Source: Tridacna crocea (lineage: Eukaryota; Mollusca; Bivalvia; Cardiida; Cardiidae). From it: a DNA stretch of 64,000 bases. The first letter of the stretch is position 1, and each line of letters begins with the position of its first letter. The stretch covers positions 126,501-190,500 of the forward strand of contig OX031071.1 in NCBI GenBank assembly GCA_943736015.1, given 5' to 3'. The notes under the pieces were generated by a model. That model saw only the letters and a program-made list of their open reading frames with translations. It had not been told where the DNA came from and ran no database searches. The position numbers and the translations under genes were made by a program. Below, piece after piece: positions 9,550 through 21,275 of the stretch.

Positions 9550-10690
9550 TGATTAAGCAATAAAAACATGAAGTTTCATGAAATTTTGTCAAGTAGCTTG
9601 AGGTACAAAGATGAAAATTTACATTTGACATGAAGTCCCCTTTTTCAATGACACAGCAATAAATTCTAAAACTCTGACAATATGCACAAGGTCAAACAAT
9701 CTATGAGATATCACCTATATCTGTTGAGATACACCCAGTAATTAGAGAAATTGGTAAAAATTAAATATAAAATGAAGACCCCTTTATCCATGACACACAC
9801 ATCCTTGACAATCTGCGCTGGGTCACATGATGAGAAACATTCTGTAAAAATTTCATCCAAATCCGTCTAGAAATATGAGAGGAGTTGCGTTCACAAGAAG
9901 TGGACGTACGAAAGGATAGATGCAATTTAAATTTTACATGAAGCCCCCTTTTTCCATGACAGTGTTATAAATTAAAAAACCTTGACAGTATATGCTAGGT
10001 TACATGATCTGAGAATATTTCATCCAAATCCGTTCAAATATGTCCAATATTAATTAGAAATATATAGAGGATATTTGGTTTTTTCGGTGTAAGATCGAAA
10101 TTTATTTCATCGAGTGGACACCATCGGTAATATTTTCACGAGTGGCGCAGCCACGAGTGAAAATATTACCGATGGTGTTCACGAGATGAAATAAATTTCG
10201 ATCTTTCACCGAAAAAAACAAATTTTCTATTTATTTTATGCTTTTAATCCTTTCTGGTTGGAGCTTTATCAATATTCAGTACAGTTCTTTTCCCTTATTC
10301 CCCGTGGCGTACCCCTCCCGCATAGCAACGTTACGTCAAGCGCGAGAAATGTAAGGTATATGACGTCATATTTCCCATCTGGTTGTTAGGCACGCGCAAT
10401 TTACCTAGGCAACAAGAACGTGAAAATCGGTATTTTCACTGGTGGTACCAGTGTAAGATCGAAAAATATTTTCACTGCTATTTCTCGATATCGCACCGGA
10501 AAGCATGAAATAAAATTCAAGTATCAGTGAAAAATGAAATATAACATGAAGCCCCCTTTTCCATGATGCAGCTATGAATTGCAAACTTAAAAACCTTGAC
10601 AATATGTGCTGGATCACAAAGAAGAAGAGATGAGAAACATTGTGAAATTTTATCCAAATCCGTCAAGAAAATTGGGAGGAGTGCTGCTGC
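9550..10690. repeat. Dispersed repeat with 110-220 bp tandem-like units
   Basis: ATGAAGCCCCCTTTTTCCATGA followed by TATAAATT, CTTGACAATATGTGCTGGGTCACA and TTCATCCAAATCCGT recurs at about 9630, 9775, 9940 and 10550. Units 3 and 4 are separated by the palindrome at 10078. Confidence 0.7.
10078..10222. mobile_element. Long near-perfect palindrome (about 70-base arms)
   Basis: Arms read TTTTTTCGGTGTAAGATCG ... CGATCTTTCACCGAAAAAA, centred on GAGTGGCGCAGCCACGAGTG. A degraded relative follows at 10425-10515 and a fragment at 36735-36788. Confidence 0.85.
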
Positions 10691-10971
10691 CCCTCAATTT
10701 CATATAGATCAGACACATTTTTACATTAGATGTTCTACTTTATTCAATATCATTCATTTTGTTCCATATATTTTTATTTCCAATCAAGTTAGAAAGAAGC
10801 AGACATATTTCAAGCATTTGCAGACGACCCTTTCGCTCTTCCCTCACCCCCACCCCGTCTGCTATAGATCTATTATTTTCATTTCATAAAACATTTTTTT
10901 CCACTCACGAACAGAATTTTAGCTTCCACTTATTGTTTTAATCATAGATATGTGTAAATTCACTGTTTGAA

Positions 10972-12710
10972 TTAATTATTAAATATGAGAAGATGGTTTG
11001 AAGTCCATCTGATCGGACGATGCCACACTGATCACGGTAGTGTCATGGGTTTTCACGGTTTTTTGTCGATCTATTTTTTCGTGACAATCAATTTTTGGAG
11101 AAGTATTACTACATAATTTGACATCATTAAGTCAGTTTGAATATTAGGTAGCCTTAAAATCCGTCACTTTACACTAGATAAGAGGATTAACGCCTTTCTG
11201 ACTTTGTCATAAATGACTCGCCAGCTTCATTGTCGTCCGCGTGTCCTTCGCATTTTATACTAATCGCTTTTAAGCCCATATTATACCGGTGGCGTGCAAG
11301 CTAGGTTAAATGAAGCTCCAGACGATAATTTCAGGTGTCAGATTGACATTTAGGCAGATATTTTTCAGCGTCAAAGATCATTTCAAAATTCCAAATTTTA
11401 AAACCCGGGCACAGGGATCAAATGAGAAGCTTGCCGATTCGATAAGTTTTGTCAAGACATCCGTGGGCAAAAAATCATTTGTCTTTTTACCGGCCAATTT
11501 TCGTGTTATTTATCCACTATGTTGAATCCAAGAGTTTGATATTAGTAACAAAGCCAAGCGCAAAAAACCAGATTTCAAGTTTTGGGAGCGAGCGAGCTCC
11601 GGAAGCGACTACAGTCGATTCCAGAATTTCTCATTCGATTAAGAAAAGTGAAAATCAAAAATAAAAGAGCTGGGGCGATATCAGCGATGCATCAGAACAT
11701 CGTAATATTTTTGCTGGCGATAGTATATCGCGATTCTTACTCATCGTATCGATACTTGGCGATACATTTACGTCATGTGCAGAATGTGTGCAATCGCGTA
11801 TAAATGTAGGTTCACGTATGAAATAAGAAAATTTCACACAGTTTTTCATTGCCTCTGCTGTATACGTACATGAACGTAAAAAAAATAACAGCCCTAATAA
11901 CGATGACATTTATAAAACTTTGCAATTCGGGGAATGATTTGCAGCGAAATGTTGACAGTCACTCACTCTAGCTTCGGGTTTTCCCCGTTTTAAATATAGA
12001 GGCCAATTCGGAACATTCTAAGGTGATCATATGATTTTATTATGTTCGTACCCAAAAAGTTGAGACTGTGTTTTGATCGGTTTGCCGCCTGTAACATATT
12101 TGTCACTAGGATTGTAAAATAAAATAAAGCATTAACAAGGTCGTTTGGTTCAGCGGACGAATTCTGGCTGCAATTTGAATATTTGCTAGCGAAAGATGGC
12201 TCAGTTTAAAGTGTCTTTGTGCTTTACAAATCGGTAATCGCAGATCGGCAACGGTCTTCCGAAGTTGACAATTGTGCGGGCTTTGGCGCTGGAAAATTGA
12301 AATGACATGTCTTTGACGCTGCAAAGTATCTGACGCAGGAATTTATGATCTAGAACTTCATATAACCTAGCTTTCGTGCATCCAGTAGAAATATGGGCTA
12401 AACACGTAAACACATCAGTATAAAATGCGAACGACACGCGCATGATCATGAAGCTGGAGAGTCATTTATGACAGGGTAATAACGGTGTTAATCCTCTTAT
12501 CTAGTGTAAAGTGACATATTTTTAAGTTACCTGCAATTCAAAATGACAAACTGATGTCAAATCATGTAGTAATACTTCTAAAAAACTTAATTGTCACGAA
12601 AAAATAGATCGCCGAAAAAACGTGAAAACCCATGACACTACCATGATCAGCGTGGCATCGTCCGAACAGAGGGACTTCAAACTATCTTCTCATCTTTAAT
12701 AATTAATTAA
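10972..12710. mobile_element. 1.7-kb non-autonomous element with about 260-base TIRs
   Basis: Left arm (10972-11240: TTAATTATTAAATATGAGAA, GACGATGCCACACTGATCAC) and right arm (12440-12710) are inverted copies with some mismatches. The interior (11241-12439) has no open frame longer than about 85 codons and no transposase signature. A third partial copy of the terminus (AGCATCTTCTCATCTTCAAT) sits just outside at 12711. Confidence 0.82.
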
Positions 12711-12814
12711 AGCATCTTCTCATCTTCAATAATGAATTTTAACGCTGTATGTATGTAGTAGTACATGACAGATGTGTTCTGTGACACAGTAAGATAAAAG
12801 GCCGATATTTTCTT

Positions 12815-12905
12815 ATCGGAAGAAAAAAAAAATAGGGTCGGGGCAAAATCTCTAGGTAGGGTCGGGTGACCCGAAACAAACTCTTTTTTTTTTTTAGGCC
12901 TTAGG
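12815..12905. repeat. GGTAGGGTCGGGTGACCCGA...TAGGCC repeat
   Basis: Inverted relative of 8395-8490. Confidence 0.6.
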
Positions 12906-12924
12906 GTAAAGCAGAGGGGAACCT

Positions 12925-13030
12925 TTAAAGTGCTAAGCGGGACTCTCTGACCTTTTGCGGACAGTGTAGATCAAGATTAGAATGCACAGAACGTGCAGTG
13001 TGACCCTGGACCAACTCTGTCTAAGTAGAT
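12925..13030. repeat. Palindromic repeat, AGATCAAGATCAGACTGCAC family
   Basis: GTGCTAAGCGGGACTCTCTG then the hairpin around ACAGAACGTGCAGT. Other copies: 25178, 43379, 53970. Confidence 0.72.
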
Positions 13031-13139
13031 ATTCACCCCCCCCCCAAAAAAAAATAAAAAAAAGCGTTTAAAATGGCAAAATTTGGTTTAATACTATTGG
13101 CTGGAAAGTGTCATTGCATTTATTAAACAGGATATGGGC

Positions 13140-13369
13140 TTAACTCTTTACCAGACGACAAAATTTTAGTCTTGTCCAAATTGAAAGCATTTGCAGACGA
13201 CAATTTCAATGTGGCTCAAATGGTCTAATTTTTCCTTGATAGGGTAAAAAACATTTTGTGAAAAGGAGAAATTGCTGCTTACCAGCATTTTCTCTTTTTC
13301 ACACAATGATTTCAAAAGGCTCTTTTTCGAAAAGTTGTTAAAAGTCGGGATTTTGTGGTAAAGGGTTAA
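13140..13369 (-). mobile_element. Hairpin MITE, complete
   Basis: TTAACTCTTTACCAGACGAC to GGTAAAGGGTTAA; core reads GCTGCTTACCAGC, so the arms are mismatched at the tip. Confidence 0.88.
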
Positions 13370-14310
13370 CTAGACAACAACATTCCAGATGGGTTCGTAT
13401 TCACCAATCATTCTCGATAAATGTCTTTTTCTAATTTGCAAAAAAAAAAAGAATTTAAAAGTGACGAAATTTCCGTTTGGCTAATTATCTGGTTCCACAA
13501 ATGAATTATAATACGTTATTGTTTAAATTTGAAATAAAGACCAGGGATGCAAATTTGAGTGACCAGTGAAAACACACCCTGACCTGTCCATATTTAAAGT
13601 GTTTGTTGAAAATAAATAAATGTTCTTATATGATTGTATTTTTCTTGAAATTTAAAAAAAAAAAAAGTGTGGAAAAAATATTTTCAGAGCTTTTCTTCTT
13701 CATGGAGACCTTAATCTTGACCTTTTTTAAGATCGTTTATACACGAGACTGTGTGGAGAAAGGGGGCCTATAATATCTAGTGCATATTGGACAGACCAGA
13801 GACATCATTTGTGAAAGTTGAACAAAACCAAGCTTGGTCTATATTAGACCAACAATAGGAAACAGAAAAAGTGTCCTTTTACGGAGGTGGTCTTCTGATA
13901 TAGGTCAAATTGATATAAAGATATGTCCAGATATCGGTCAGTGGTCTTTTAAGGCAGGCACTTGTTTGGTGCTGCTGGTCTGTTAAGATCGATTCAGCTG
14001 CCATCTGTAAATGTATAGAAACAGCATAGGAAAAGGAGCAAATTACTTGTAACAAGCAAATACTTCATTTCCTGCAATTGTTTCAAAAGCTGTCAGTTTA
14101 ACACGGCCAAAACGGTACTCCTTTACCACAAAGGATTGATTGAGCATTATAAGCTTCCCTCAATGTTTTCTGTATGTAAAAGGACAATTTTAACGGAAGA
14201 GCAGCCATCCTACTGTTTATTGCACTTATGTTCATCTCCGAACATCCAGAACACATAACACATAAAGCTAAATTATTGACCCAGTTCCGAAACCTCTATT
14301 GGTTATTTAT
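13370..14310. other. Gene-free stretch
   Basis: No gene seen. An old hairpin-MITE remnant (CATAGGAAAAGGAGC...CATTTCCTGCAATTG) is at about 14022-14090, and GTTCGTATTCACCAATCATT at 13392 is a fragment of the 49125 palindrome. Confidence 0.55.
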
Positions 14311-14337
14311 CATTATTTTACCTGAAAGACCCCTGGG

Positions 14338-14440
14338 TTAAGGGAGAGATAGAGAGAGGCAGAGAGAGAGACAGAGATTGAGAGAGAGAGACAGACAGAC
14401 AGACAGAGACAGAGACAGAGATTGAGAGAGATAGATAGAT

Positions 14441-14485
<45 letters not shown>

Positions 14486-14512
14486 AAGGAAGAGAGAGAG
14501 AGAGAGAGAGAG
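14338..14512. repeat. (AG)n microsatellite
   Basis: AGAG/ACAG runs; the Ser/Leu-rich minus-strand frame is an artefact. Confidence 0.95.
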
Positions 14513-14595
14513 TACACATAAAGCTAATTTATAGACTCAGTTCCGAAACCTGCCATTGGTTAATTATCATTTTATCTAAGTACTATTTTACCTGG

Positions 14596-14813
14596 TTAAC
14601 TCTTTACCAAACAACAAAGTTTTAGGCTGGTCCAAATTGAAAGCTCTTACAGACAACAAAATAAAAATTGAAATTTGTTTCGAGCAGGGTAGAAAACATT
14701 GTGAGAAAAGAAGAAAATGCTGGTTACCAGCATCTTCTTCTTTTCCCACAATGTTTTCCAAAGGCTTCTTTCTCAGGGTCGTAAAAAGTAGGGATTGTTT
14801 GGTAAAGGTTTTA
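14596..14813 (-). mobile_element. Hairpin MITE, right end merged into AG array
   Basis: Starts TTAACTCTTTACCAAACAAC. The hairpin has GAAGAAAATGC opposite GCATCTTCTTC. The right TTAA is replaced by TTTTAGAGAG, so the AG array may have grown from its edge. Confidence 0.88.
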
Positions 14814-15068
14814 GAGAGAGAGAGAATAAGGAGAGATAAGGAGCGAGAGATAGGAGAGAGAGAGGGAGAGAGATAGGAGAGAGAGAGAGAGAGATAGGGG
14901 AGAGAGGGAAAGGGGATAGGAGAGATATATGGGAGAGAGAGATAGGGGAGGGAGAGACAGAAAGAGTAGACACACACACAGACAGAGAGAAAGAGAGAGG
15001 GGTGGCAGACACATAGACACCCAGACAGACACACCCACACAGACACACAGACAGATTCACAGACACAC
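14813..15068. repeat. (AG)n/(AC)n compound microsatellite
   Basis: GAGA then ACACAGACAG runs. Confidence 0.95.
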
Positions 15069-15282
15069 ACACTGACAGATTGACAGACACAGAAAAAAAA
15101 AACATGTATATAAATGTTTCTCACAATAAACATCAATACACAAGTTTCAATACCTAATATTTTTCAATCAAGTCTTGTAATTTTTCAGGGCTGTTTCACA
15201 AAGAGTTTTTACAACGTAAAGTATCATTTTACCAATATTCGATAAGGTCCGTATTATAAGTAGCCGATTTCGATCCTTTATC

Positions 15283-15430
15283 CCAGAATCACAGTAACTT
15301 GACGATTTTCGGCAAGGACCTTTTTGAAAACATGATGAGAAAAGGAGAAAATGCTGGCTACCAGCATTTTCTCCTTTTCCCACAATGTTTTATACTTTAT
15401 CTTTTACAACCCACATCATTTTAGCAGTAA
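15283..15430. mobile_element. Hairpin MITE, ends decayed
   Basis: Strong core GCTGGCTACCAGC with long arms; outer ends not clear. Confidence 0.75.
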
Positions 15431-15469
15431 AAGGTTTGTCGTGTTCGAATACTTTCAATAAAGGCTGAT

Positions 15470-15690
15470 CCCAGTTTGCTCAATTGATAACGTACAGGAA
15501 TCCAGAAGGGGGGGGGGGGGAGTCGCTGGTTCAATCCCCGGCTTGGCCAATGTCTTTCCAAGGATTGATGATAGTCATTGCTACAGGATTCATTCCTCTC
15601 TCACCGCTGACTATTGTTTCGATGATGGTCTTGTGGGAAAGCAGCCTGAGTACTGGACAGATGCTCTGAAAAGTATATGAAAAGATCAGT
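15470..15690 (+). mobile_element. SINE S2 (tRNA-derived)
   Basis: B-box-like GGTTCAATCCCCGGC, then GGCCAATGTCTTTCCAAGGA and GGGAAAGCAGCC. A G13 run has grown between the boxes. Confidence 0.7.
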
Positions 15691-15861
15691 CTATATGCTG
15701 TAGTCTATTCTATTCTTTTGCTACAATCATGCATCTTAATACAATGAAATAAAAAGTCACTTTACTTACAGTGAAAATTGAGCTTAAAGGAATCGAAAAA
15801 AAAAATGTGAACCAAGCTCTGGTAAAAGGGGGCTTAATGCATCTCAGTGACATTATCTCCT

Positions 15862-16200
15862 GCTAGATGGCTTTCTACAAATACACATCTATCTAATTTG
15901 GGCATTCTGGGTCCAAAGCCGGACTACTTCTCTACGCGACAACCGTTACTTTGAATTAAATGCTACCTCGTGCAATTTACTCAGCTATGATCACCAGTTT
16001 AGAGAAATCCGTTGCTAAAGCATGCAGGTCTCATTTCTCCTCAAACGTATTGATACGTAAAAGCTATTTTCAAAATTGCTACTTTATAGAGCGTAATATT
16101 ACGGTCAGTCCGCTTTCGGGGCTAGTAGTGATGCGTCATATAAGACAGTCGAATCTTCGAAGAATATGACATGCGCAGACAACGCCGTTACTTTGAACTT
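15862..16200 (+). repeat. Dispersed repeat D, copy 1 of a tandem pair
   Basis: ATCTAATTTGGGCATTCTGG ... GTCGAATCTTCGAAGAATAT, ATGACATGCGCAGAC. Confidence 0.72.
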
Positions 16201-16480
16201 CAAACTAAATAAACGTTTAATCAATAACACGCTACCTGGTGCGATTCATTCAGCTATGATCAGCAGTTTAGAGACATTTGGAGCATAAACAGGCCTGATT
16301 TCTCCTCAAACTTATTGATAAAAGCCATTTTCTCCATCGCTACTTTATAGTGCCTATTACTACAATTTCCCCAATATTGGGGAGAGTGATGAGCCATAGC
16401 AGACAGGTCGAATCTTCGAAACCTTATATGACATGCGCAGATAATGTCTTCGTGATTCATGGCACCGAGTAAATCATCAC
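16185..16480 (+). repeat. Dispersed repeat D, copy 2 of a tandem pair
   Basis: Restarts at CCGTTACTTTGAACTTCAAA and ends again at ATGACATGCGCAGATAATG. Confidence 0.72.
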
Positions 16481-16539
16481 ATAATCGTTGTTCCATAATA
16501 AGCCACTTCTTTTAACAACCGATTTAATTATGAAGTAGA

Positions 16540-16675
16540 CTGGTCCTTATACATACAGAAAATTGACCAATAGCGAAAAATATCGACCAAGATCAGCCTG
16601 CGCAGTCCGCACAGGCTGGTCTTTGTCGATATTTTTCGCAGATCTGCATTAAGCTTCCGTTTAACAGAGCATGGT
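16540..16675. mobile_element. Palindromic MITE, ATATCGACC...GATCAGCC type
   Basis: Hairpin AAAAATATCGACCAAGATCA / CTTTGTCGATATTTTTCG. Confidence 0.7.
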
Positions 16676-16679
16676 TTGT

Positions 16680-17090
16680 ATATATAATTATTATATTGAT
16701 TTTGTGCCCAAAGAATACAACAGCCATTATCTTGATTTTAAATCATCCAATTATGTCTGACGTACTAAAAATAAAATAACACAAAGATCGTTTGACACCC
16801 CTTTTCCGTATTTTCGTAATCAAGGTTTTTTTCTATATAAAGCATTACAAATAGTCACGGCGACCGAAAACATTGCGGCTAGGAGAGAAATCACTCAAAA
16901 GAAGCACTTTACTCAAATTTCCACGTTTTTTACGTTCTTTTTCTCCTTGCAAAAATCTCCATACTCGTCTCGGATCTCTTGCTTAAGTTGCTATTTGAAA
17001 TTGACGTTTTCCACTGAAAGCGATGTTTAACTGTTAATTCCGACTTGTGTTGGTCCAAGATACGACGTATGAAAACATTGTGTTACAAGG
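16680..17090. other. Gene-free stretch
   Basis: Only a hairpin-MITE scrap (GAAAACATTGCGGCTAGGAG, 16866) seen. Confidence 0.5.
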
Positions 17091-17094
17091 AGAA

Positions 17095-17345
17095 TCCATA
17101 TACCGGGAGTCGCTGGTTCATTCCCTGGCTCGGCCAATTTCTTTCCAAGGATTGATGATAGTCATTGCGACAGGATTCATTCCTCTCTCAACGCTGATCG
17201 TTGTTTCGACGATGGTTAAAAATGATAGTAAGGAACCGGTGGCTTGAAAAGATTGTTGTGCGGAGTAATTGTGAAGGAAATTCCAGGAAAGCATGGATAT
17301 CTGCACTGGTCGCCGAAATATGATTGAAGTGATATAGAAGAAGGC
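17095..17345 (+). mobile_element. SINE S2
   Basis: GAGTCGCTGGTTCATTCCC, CTCGGCCAATTTCTTTCCA, GACAGGATTCATTCCTCTCT; tail ATGATTGAAGTGATATAGAA. Confidence 0.68.
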
Positions 17346-17905
17346 GTTAAACACAATCATACGATCTCTTAATAACAGGTAAAATTAACGAACCAAATAC
17401 AAGTCACACACATCTTGTGTATTCAATGAGCAATAGAAACGTCTTTTTTGTGTGGGGGAGGGAGAGGTTGGGGCTGGGGCAGAGGGGAATCGGGGAAGAT
17501 TGAGTGAAAAGGAGCTATTCTTTTCTATAAGCAGTTCCTCCATTTCCCGCAATGTGTGTATTTTTGTTTATTTGTTTGTTTGATTGAGATTTTCTTAAGC
17601 TGACCTCTCCAAGCGCGTAAAGAGTTATATTTGTAAGGTAATAGGCTAATTATTCAAACTACCTGTAGTTATCGGAATTTAGAAAAGCGTACTAAATTTA
17701 AGATAATCACCTTCAAGGTTCATTTTTTTAGAAATGTTTTCTTTTAATTTCTTGTTTGCGGGTAGTTCCTTTATAACTGTTCATCGATACAAGGTAAGTT
17801 TTGTTGGTTTTTTTTTTTATCAGTTTTGGTTTACCAAACTATAAGACTTTTAAGACTTTTGACCAAAATTCAAGGCATTTGCCATTTGTCCAAGTTCGAA
17901 ACATT

Positions 17906-18157
17906 TGTGACCCATCACGCAAAAAGGGAACAATTCTGTACATCAATTTGATGAAAACAGATCAGCGATAGTGCAGGTCAGTTTAAGTTGATAATTCAAA
18001 AATGATTGTATAACAAGGTAGAATACCATTTTTCATACAGAAAATGTCATTAAAACGAAAAGTGTCAACCCTGGTCAGCCTGCGCAATTCGCGCAGTCTG
18101 ATCAGGGTTGACACTTTTCGCAGATTCCAGAAGGTCCCTTTTGGCGTGATGGGTCAC
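17906..18157. mobile_element. TGTGACCCATCACGC palindromic MITE, complete
   Basis: TIRs TGTGACCCATCACGCAAAA / GGCGTGATGGGTCACA; inner hairpin AAGTGTCAACCCTGGTCAGC ... GATCAGGGTTGACACTT. Confidence 0.88.
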
Positions 18158-18169
18158 ATTTGTATTCGA

Positions 18170-18295
18170 CAAATTAAATGTCTTGAATTTGGAGAATCGT
18201 GATCATGTAGTAGAAAACATTGTGGGATACTGAGAAAACGCTGGTTATTTCCACGTTGTCCTTTTTTCACAGCGTTTTCAAGAGGTTTCTGTTAT
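18170..18295. repeat. Decayed hairpin MITE fragment
   Basis: GTAGAAAACATTGTGGGATA...CCTTTTTTCACAGCGTTTTC. Confidence 0.5.
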
Positions 18296-18399
18296 AGATG
18301 TGTTTATTCGTATTCCATTCTCGGCTATTTGCCTACATGAACGATAAAGAATTTAAATTTGAATTCTCGACTTCGGCGAAAGAAATTAGGTATGAGCCG

Positions 18400-18545
18400 T
18401 ACTCTGTGATAAGGGGGCTTAATGCTTTTGGATTTTCCTTTTCGTGCAGTCAGTGCAGGCTGACCTGGGCCAAAACCTATTTGCTCTCAGTAATTTTTAT
18501 GCATGTCTAATGACATTCTACTCCAGGATTCACTTATTTGTTAGA
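18400..18545. repeat. GGGGGCTTAATGC repeat, relative of 3280
   Basis: GCAGGCTGACCTGGGCC and AGTAATTTTTATGCATGTCT match 3280-3440; the left arm is lost. Confidence 0.55.
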
Positions 18546-18595
18546 CAAAATGGGTTTTACGGATAAATGAATAAGTGATGTCTCGCTTAGATTAA

Positions 18596-18827
18596 TTAAC
18601 TCTTTACCACAAAATCCAAACTTTTCACGACCCTGAGAAAGAAAGCCTTTGAAAACATTGTGGGAAAAGGAGAAAATGCTGGTAACCAGCAGCATTTTCT
18701 CCTTTTTCCACAATGTTTTCTGATCTTTCCAAATCAAATTTCAAGTTTTGATTCACGTTTATTTTGTCGTCAGCAAATGCTTTCAATTTGGACTAGTCCA
18801 AAATTGTGTCGTTAGGTATAGAGTTAA
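18596..18827 (+). mobile_element. Hairpin MITE, complete
   Basis: Core tip is GTAACCAGCAGCATTTT: an extra AGC on one arm. Confidence 0.92.
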
Positions 18828-18884
18828 TACATCATGGATATGCATTAAGCGCCAGATTGCCAGAGCATGGTTCAAAGTTTTCTT

Positions 18885-19722
18885 TGATGGATGGATGTGT
18901 CGGTGGGTGGATGGATGGATGGATGGATGGATGGGTGGGTGGATAGGTGGATGGATGGATGTGTGGGTGGATGGATGGATGGCTGGGTGGATAGGTGGAT
19001 GTGTGGATCGGTCGATGGATGGATGGATGGGTGGGTGGGTCAGGGTTAAGTGGATGGATGGATGGATGGATGGGTGGGTGGATGGGCGGATGGGCGAATG
19101 GGTGGATGTGTGGATGGATGGATGGATGGATGGATGGACGGATAGATGGATGGATGGATGGTCGGGTGGATGCATGGATGGATGGGTGGATGGATTGATA
19201 TGTGGATGGATGGGTGCATGGTTGAGTTAGGGTTAGGTGGATGGGTTAGGGTTAGGGATGGATGGATTGATCGGTGGATGGATGGGTGGATGTGTGGATG
19301 GATGGATGGGTGATTTGGTGGATGGGTGGGTAAGGGTTAGGGTTAGGTGGATAGGTGGATGAGTGGATGGGTGGATGGGTAGATGGATGAATGGGTGGAT
19401 GTGTGGATGGAAGGATGGATGGATGGATGGATGGTTGGGTTAGAGTTAGGTGGATGGTTGGATGGATGGATGGGTAGATGGATGGATGGATGGATTGATG
19501 GGTGGATGGGTGGATGAATGGATGGGTGGATGTGTGTTTGGATGGATAGATGGATGGGTGGATGGATGGGTGAATGGATGGATGGATGGGTGGATGGGTG
19601 GTTGGGTGGATGATGGGTGGATGATGGATGGATGGGTGGATGGGTGGATGATGGATGGATGGGTAGATGATGGATGGATGGATGGATGGGTGGATGATAG
19701 ATGGATGGATGGATGGATGGAT
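18885..19722. repeat. (GGAT)n array with TTAGGG blocks
   Basis: About 0.84 kb of TGGATGGA/TGGG variants. GTTAGGGTTAGG-type strings interrupt it near 19227-19257, 19331-19347 and 19438-19450. Open frames on both strands (MDGW.., HPSI..) reflect the 4-base period, not genes. Confidence 0.95.
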
Positions 19723-19982
19723 TTTTTTTGTTTGGTTGCATTATTGGTCAGTCAGTCGGTCGGTGGGTCGGTTGTTTATTTGATGGTTCACTGCTTTCAA
19801 CATTACAGTTATTTGGTTCCCCTAGCACCAGACAGGAGCTCTGAAGTGTTTTTCCGAAAGACACTCCCCCCCCCCCAAAAAAAAAAAAAACCCACACACA
19901 CACAGAGGAAAATTCTAAAATACTATAAAATAATTGCTTTATAAAGACTTTATTTTCTATCCTAACTTCTCTCGATTCTCAG

Positions 19983-20152
19983 ATCTAGGACCAATGGCGT
20001 TTTCAAACCCGGGAATTGACCCCAAAAACGGGCTCTACAAGGTCAAACTTTATAACCCCAAAACTGACTACAAGGAGTTTAAACCCAAGTTATACGAGCC
20101 GCCCCCTTACAAGGACCCACTGCGAGAACCTGTAAGGGAGTATAAAGGAAAG
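19983..20152 (+). CDS. Pro/Tyr-rich protein, first detected exon
   Basis: The acceptor is CTCGATTCTCAG; the donor is AAAG|GTGAGG in phase 0. In-frame ATG at 19994 (MAFSNPGIDPKNGLYKVKLY). TATAAA-like strings at 19924 and 19940 would also allow transcription to start here, making ATG 19994 the true start. Confidence 0.6.
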
Positions 20153-21220
20153 GTGAGGAAGGGTTTGTTTTGTATAATTGGCTCGCAACACATAAAAAGG
20201 GGTATTAGGACATTTGCGTAAAGTGTCGTCCTGGATCAGCCTGCGCAGTCCGCGCAGGCTAATCCGAGACGGCACTTTACGACTAAATTAGGTTTTGTGC
20301 TTCAGTAGACTTGCCAAAAACAGAAAATTACATAGGAACGTAAAGTGTCCTTTCGGATTAGCCTGCGCAAACTGCGTAGCCAGATCCGAGACGACACTTT
20401 ACGCAAATGTCCGAATGACCCTTTTCGTGTGTTGCAGGCCATATAATGTACTGGGAAATGAGCAAATTTAAACATTGTCGGTAAAAGAGAAAACACTTGT
20501 CAGCAGTTCATTTCCAAAGACAAGATTCATCGCACACGCTGTTGGAGTCACATTCAATAAATAGTCTAAAATACTTTAACCTTTTACCAAACAATCCCTG
20601 TTTTTACGACCTTGAAATAGAAACCTTCTAAACATTGTGGAAAAAGAGAAAATGCTGATAACCAGCATTTTCTCCTTGTCCCACTATGTTTTCTACCCTG
20701 CTGGAAACAAATTTTAACTGTTGAATTACTTTCATTTTGTCGTCTGCAAGTGCTTTGAATTTGGACCGGTCTAAAATTTTCTCGTTTGGTAAAGAGTTAA
20801 GTATGGACGAATTTAAAGTTTGTACATTTATTAACAAGAAAATATAGATGTGCGAAACTTTTATTTGATTATGTCTGCGATGGACCATTGTAGAATTATC
20901 TCCCTTGAAGTTTAATGTCTGTGCTGAAGCGTTGTAGAATTATCTACCTTGAACTAAGACATTTTTGTTTATCTGTATAATTATGACGATAGATTTCAGA
21001 ATATTTCTTGTATATTTAAAGCACTTGACGTGATTATTTACTGATAGTTCGACATTTTCTTCCTGTTCAGCGTGTAATTGCTTACTTCGAAATTCCAAAA
21101 ATAAATTGTAAATCCTGAGAATGTGAGAATTCAGTAATTAATTTGCTAGGGGAAAAATGTGAATGATTTTGATCCAGTTCGTTGAAACGGAAAACACAAT
21201 TATAATTATATGTTCATTTT

Positions 21221-21275
<55 letters not shown>

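Noticed and set aside
14313..15136. Ser/Leu/Cys/Val-rich minus-strand proteins
   Set aside because: Products of AG/AC microsatellites flanking a hairpin MITE.
17732..17791. Open MFSFNFLFAGSSFITVHRYK before CAAG|GTAAGT as first exon of the Pro/Tyr-rich gene
   Set aside because: It ends in phase 0; joining it to 19983 gives an immediate stop (ATC TAG).
18748..19741. Trp/Met/Asp/Gly-rich and His/Pro/Ser-rich repetitive proteins up to 164 codons
   Set aside because: A 4-base GGAT array gives a repeating 4-residue peptide in several frames; no splice or start context.
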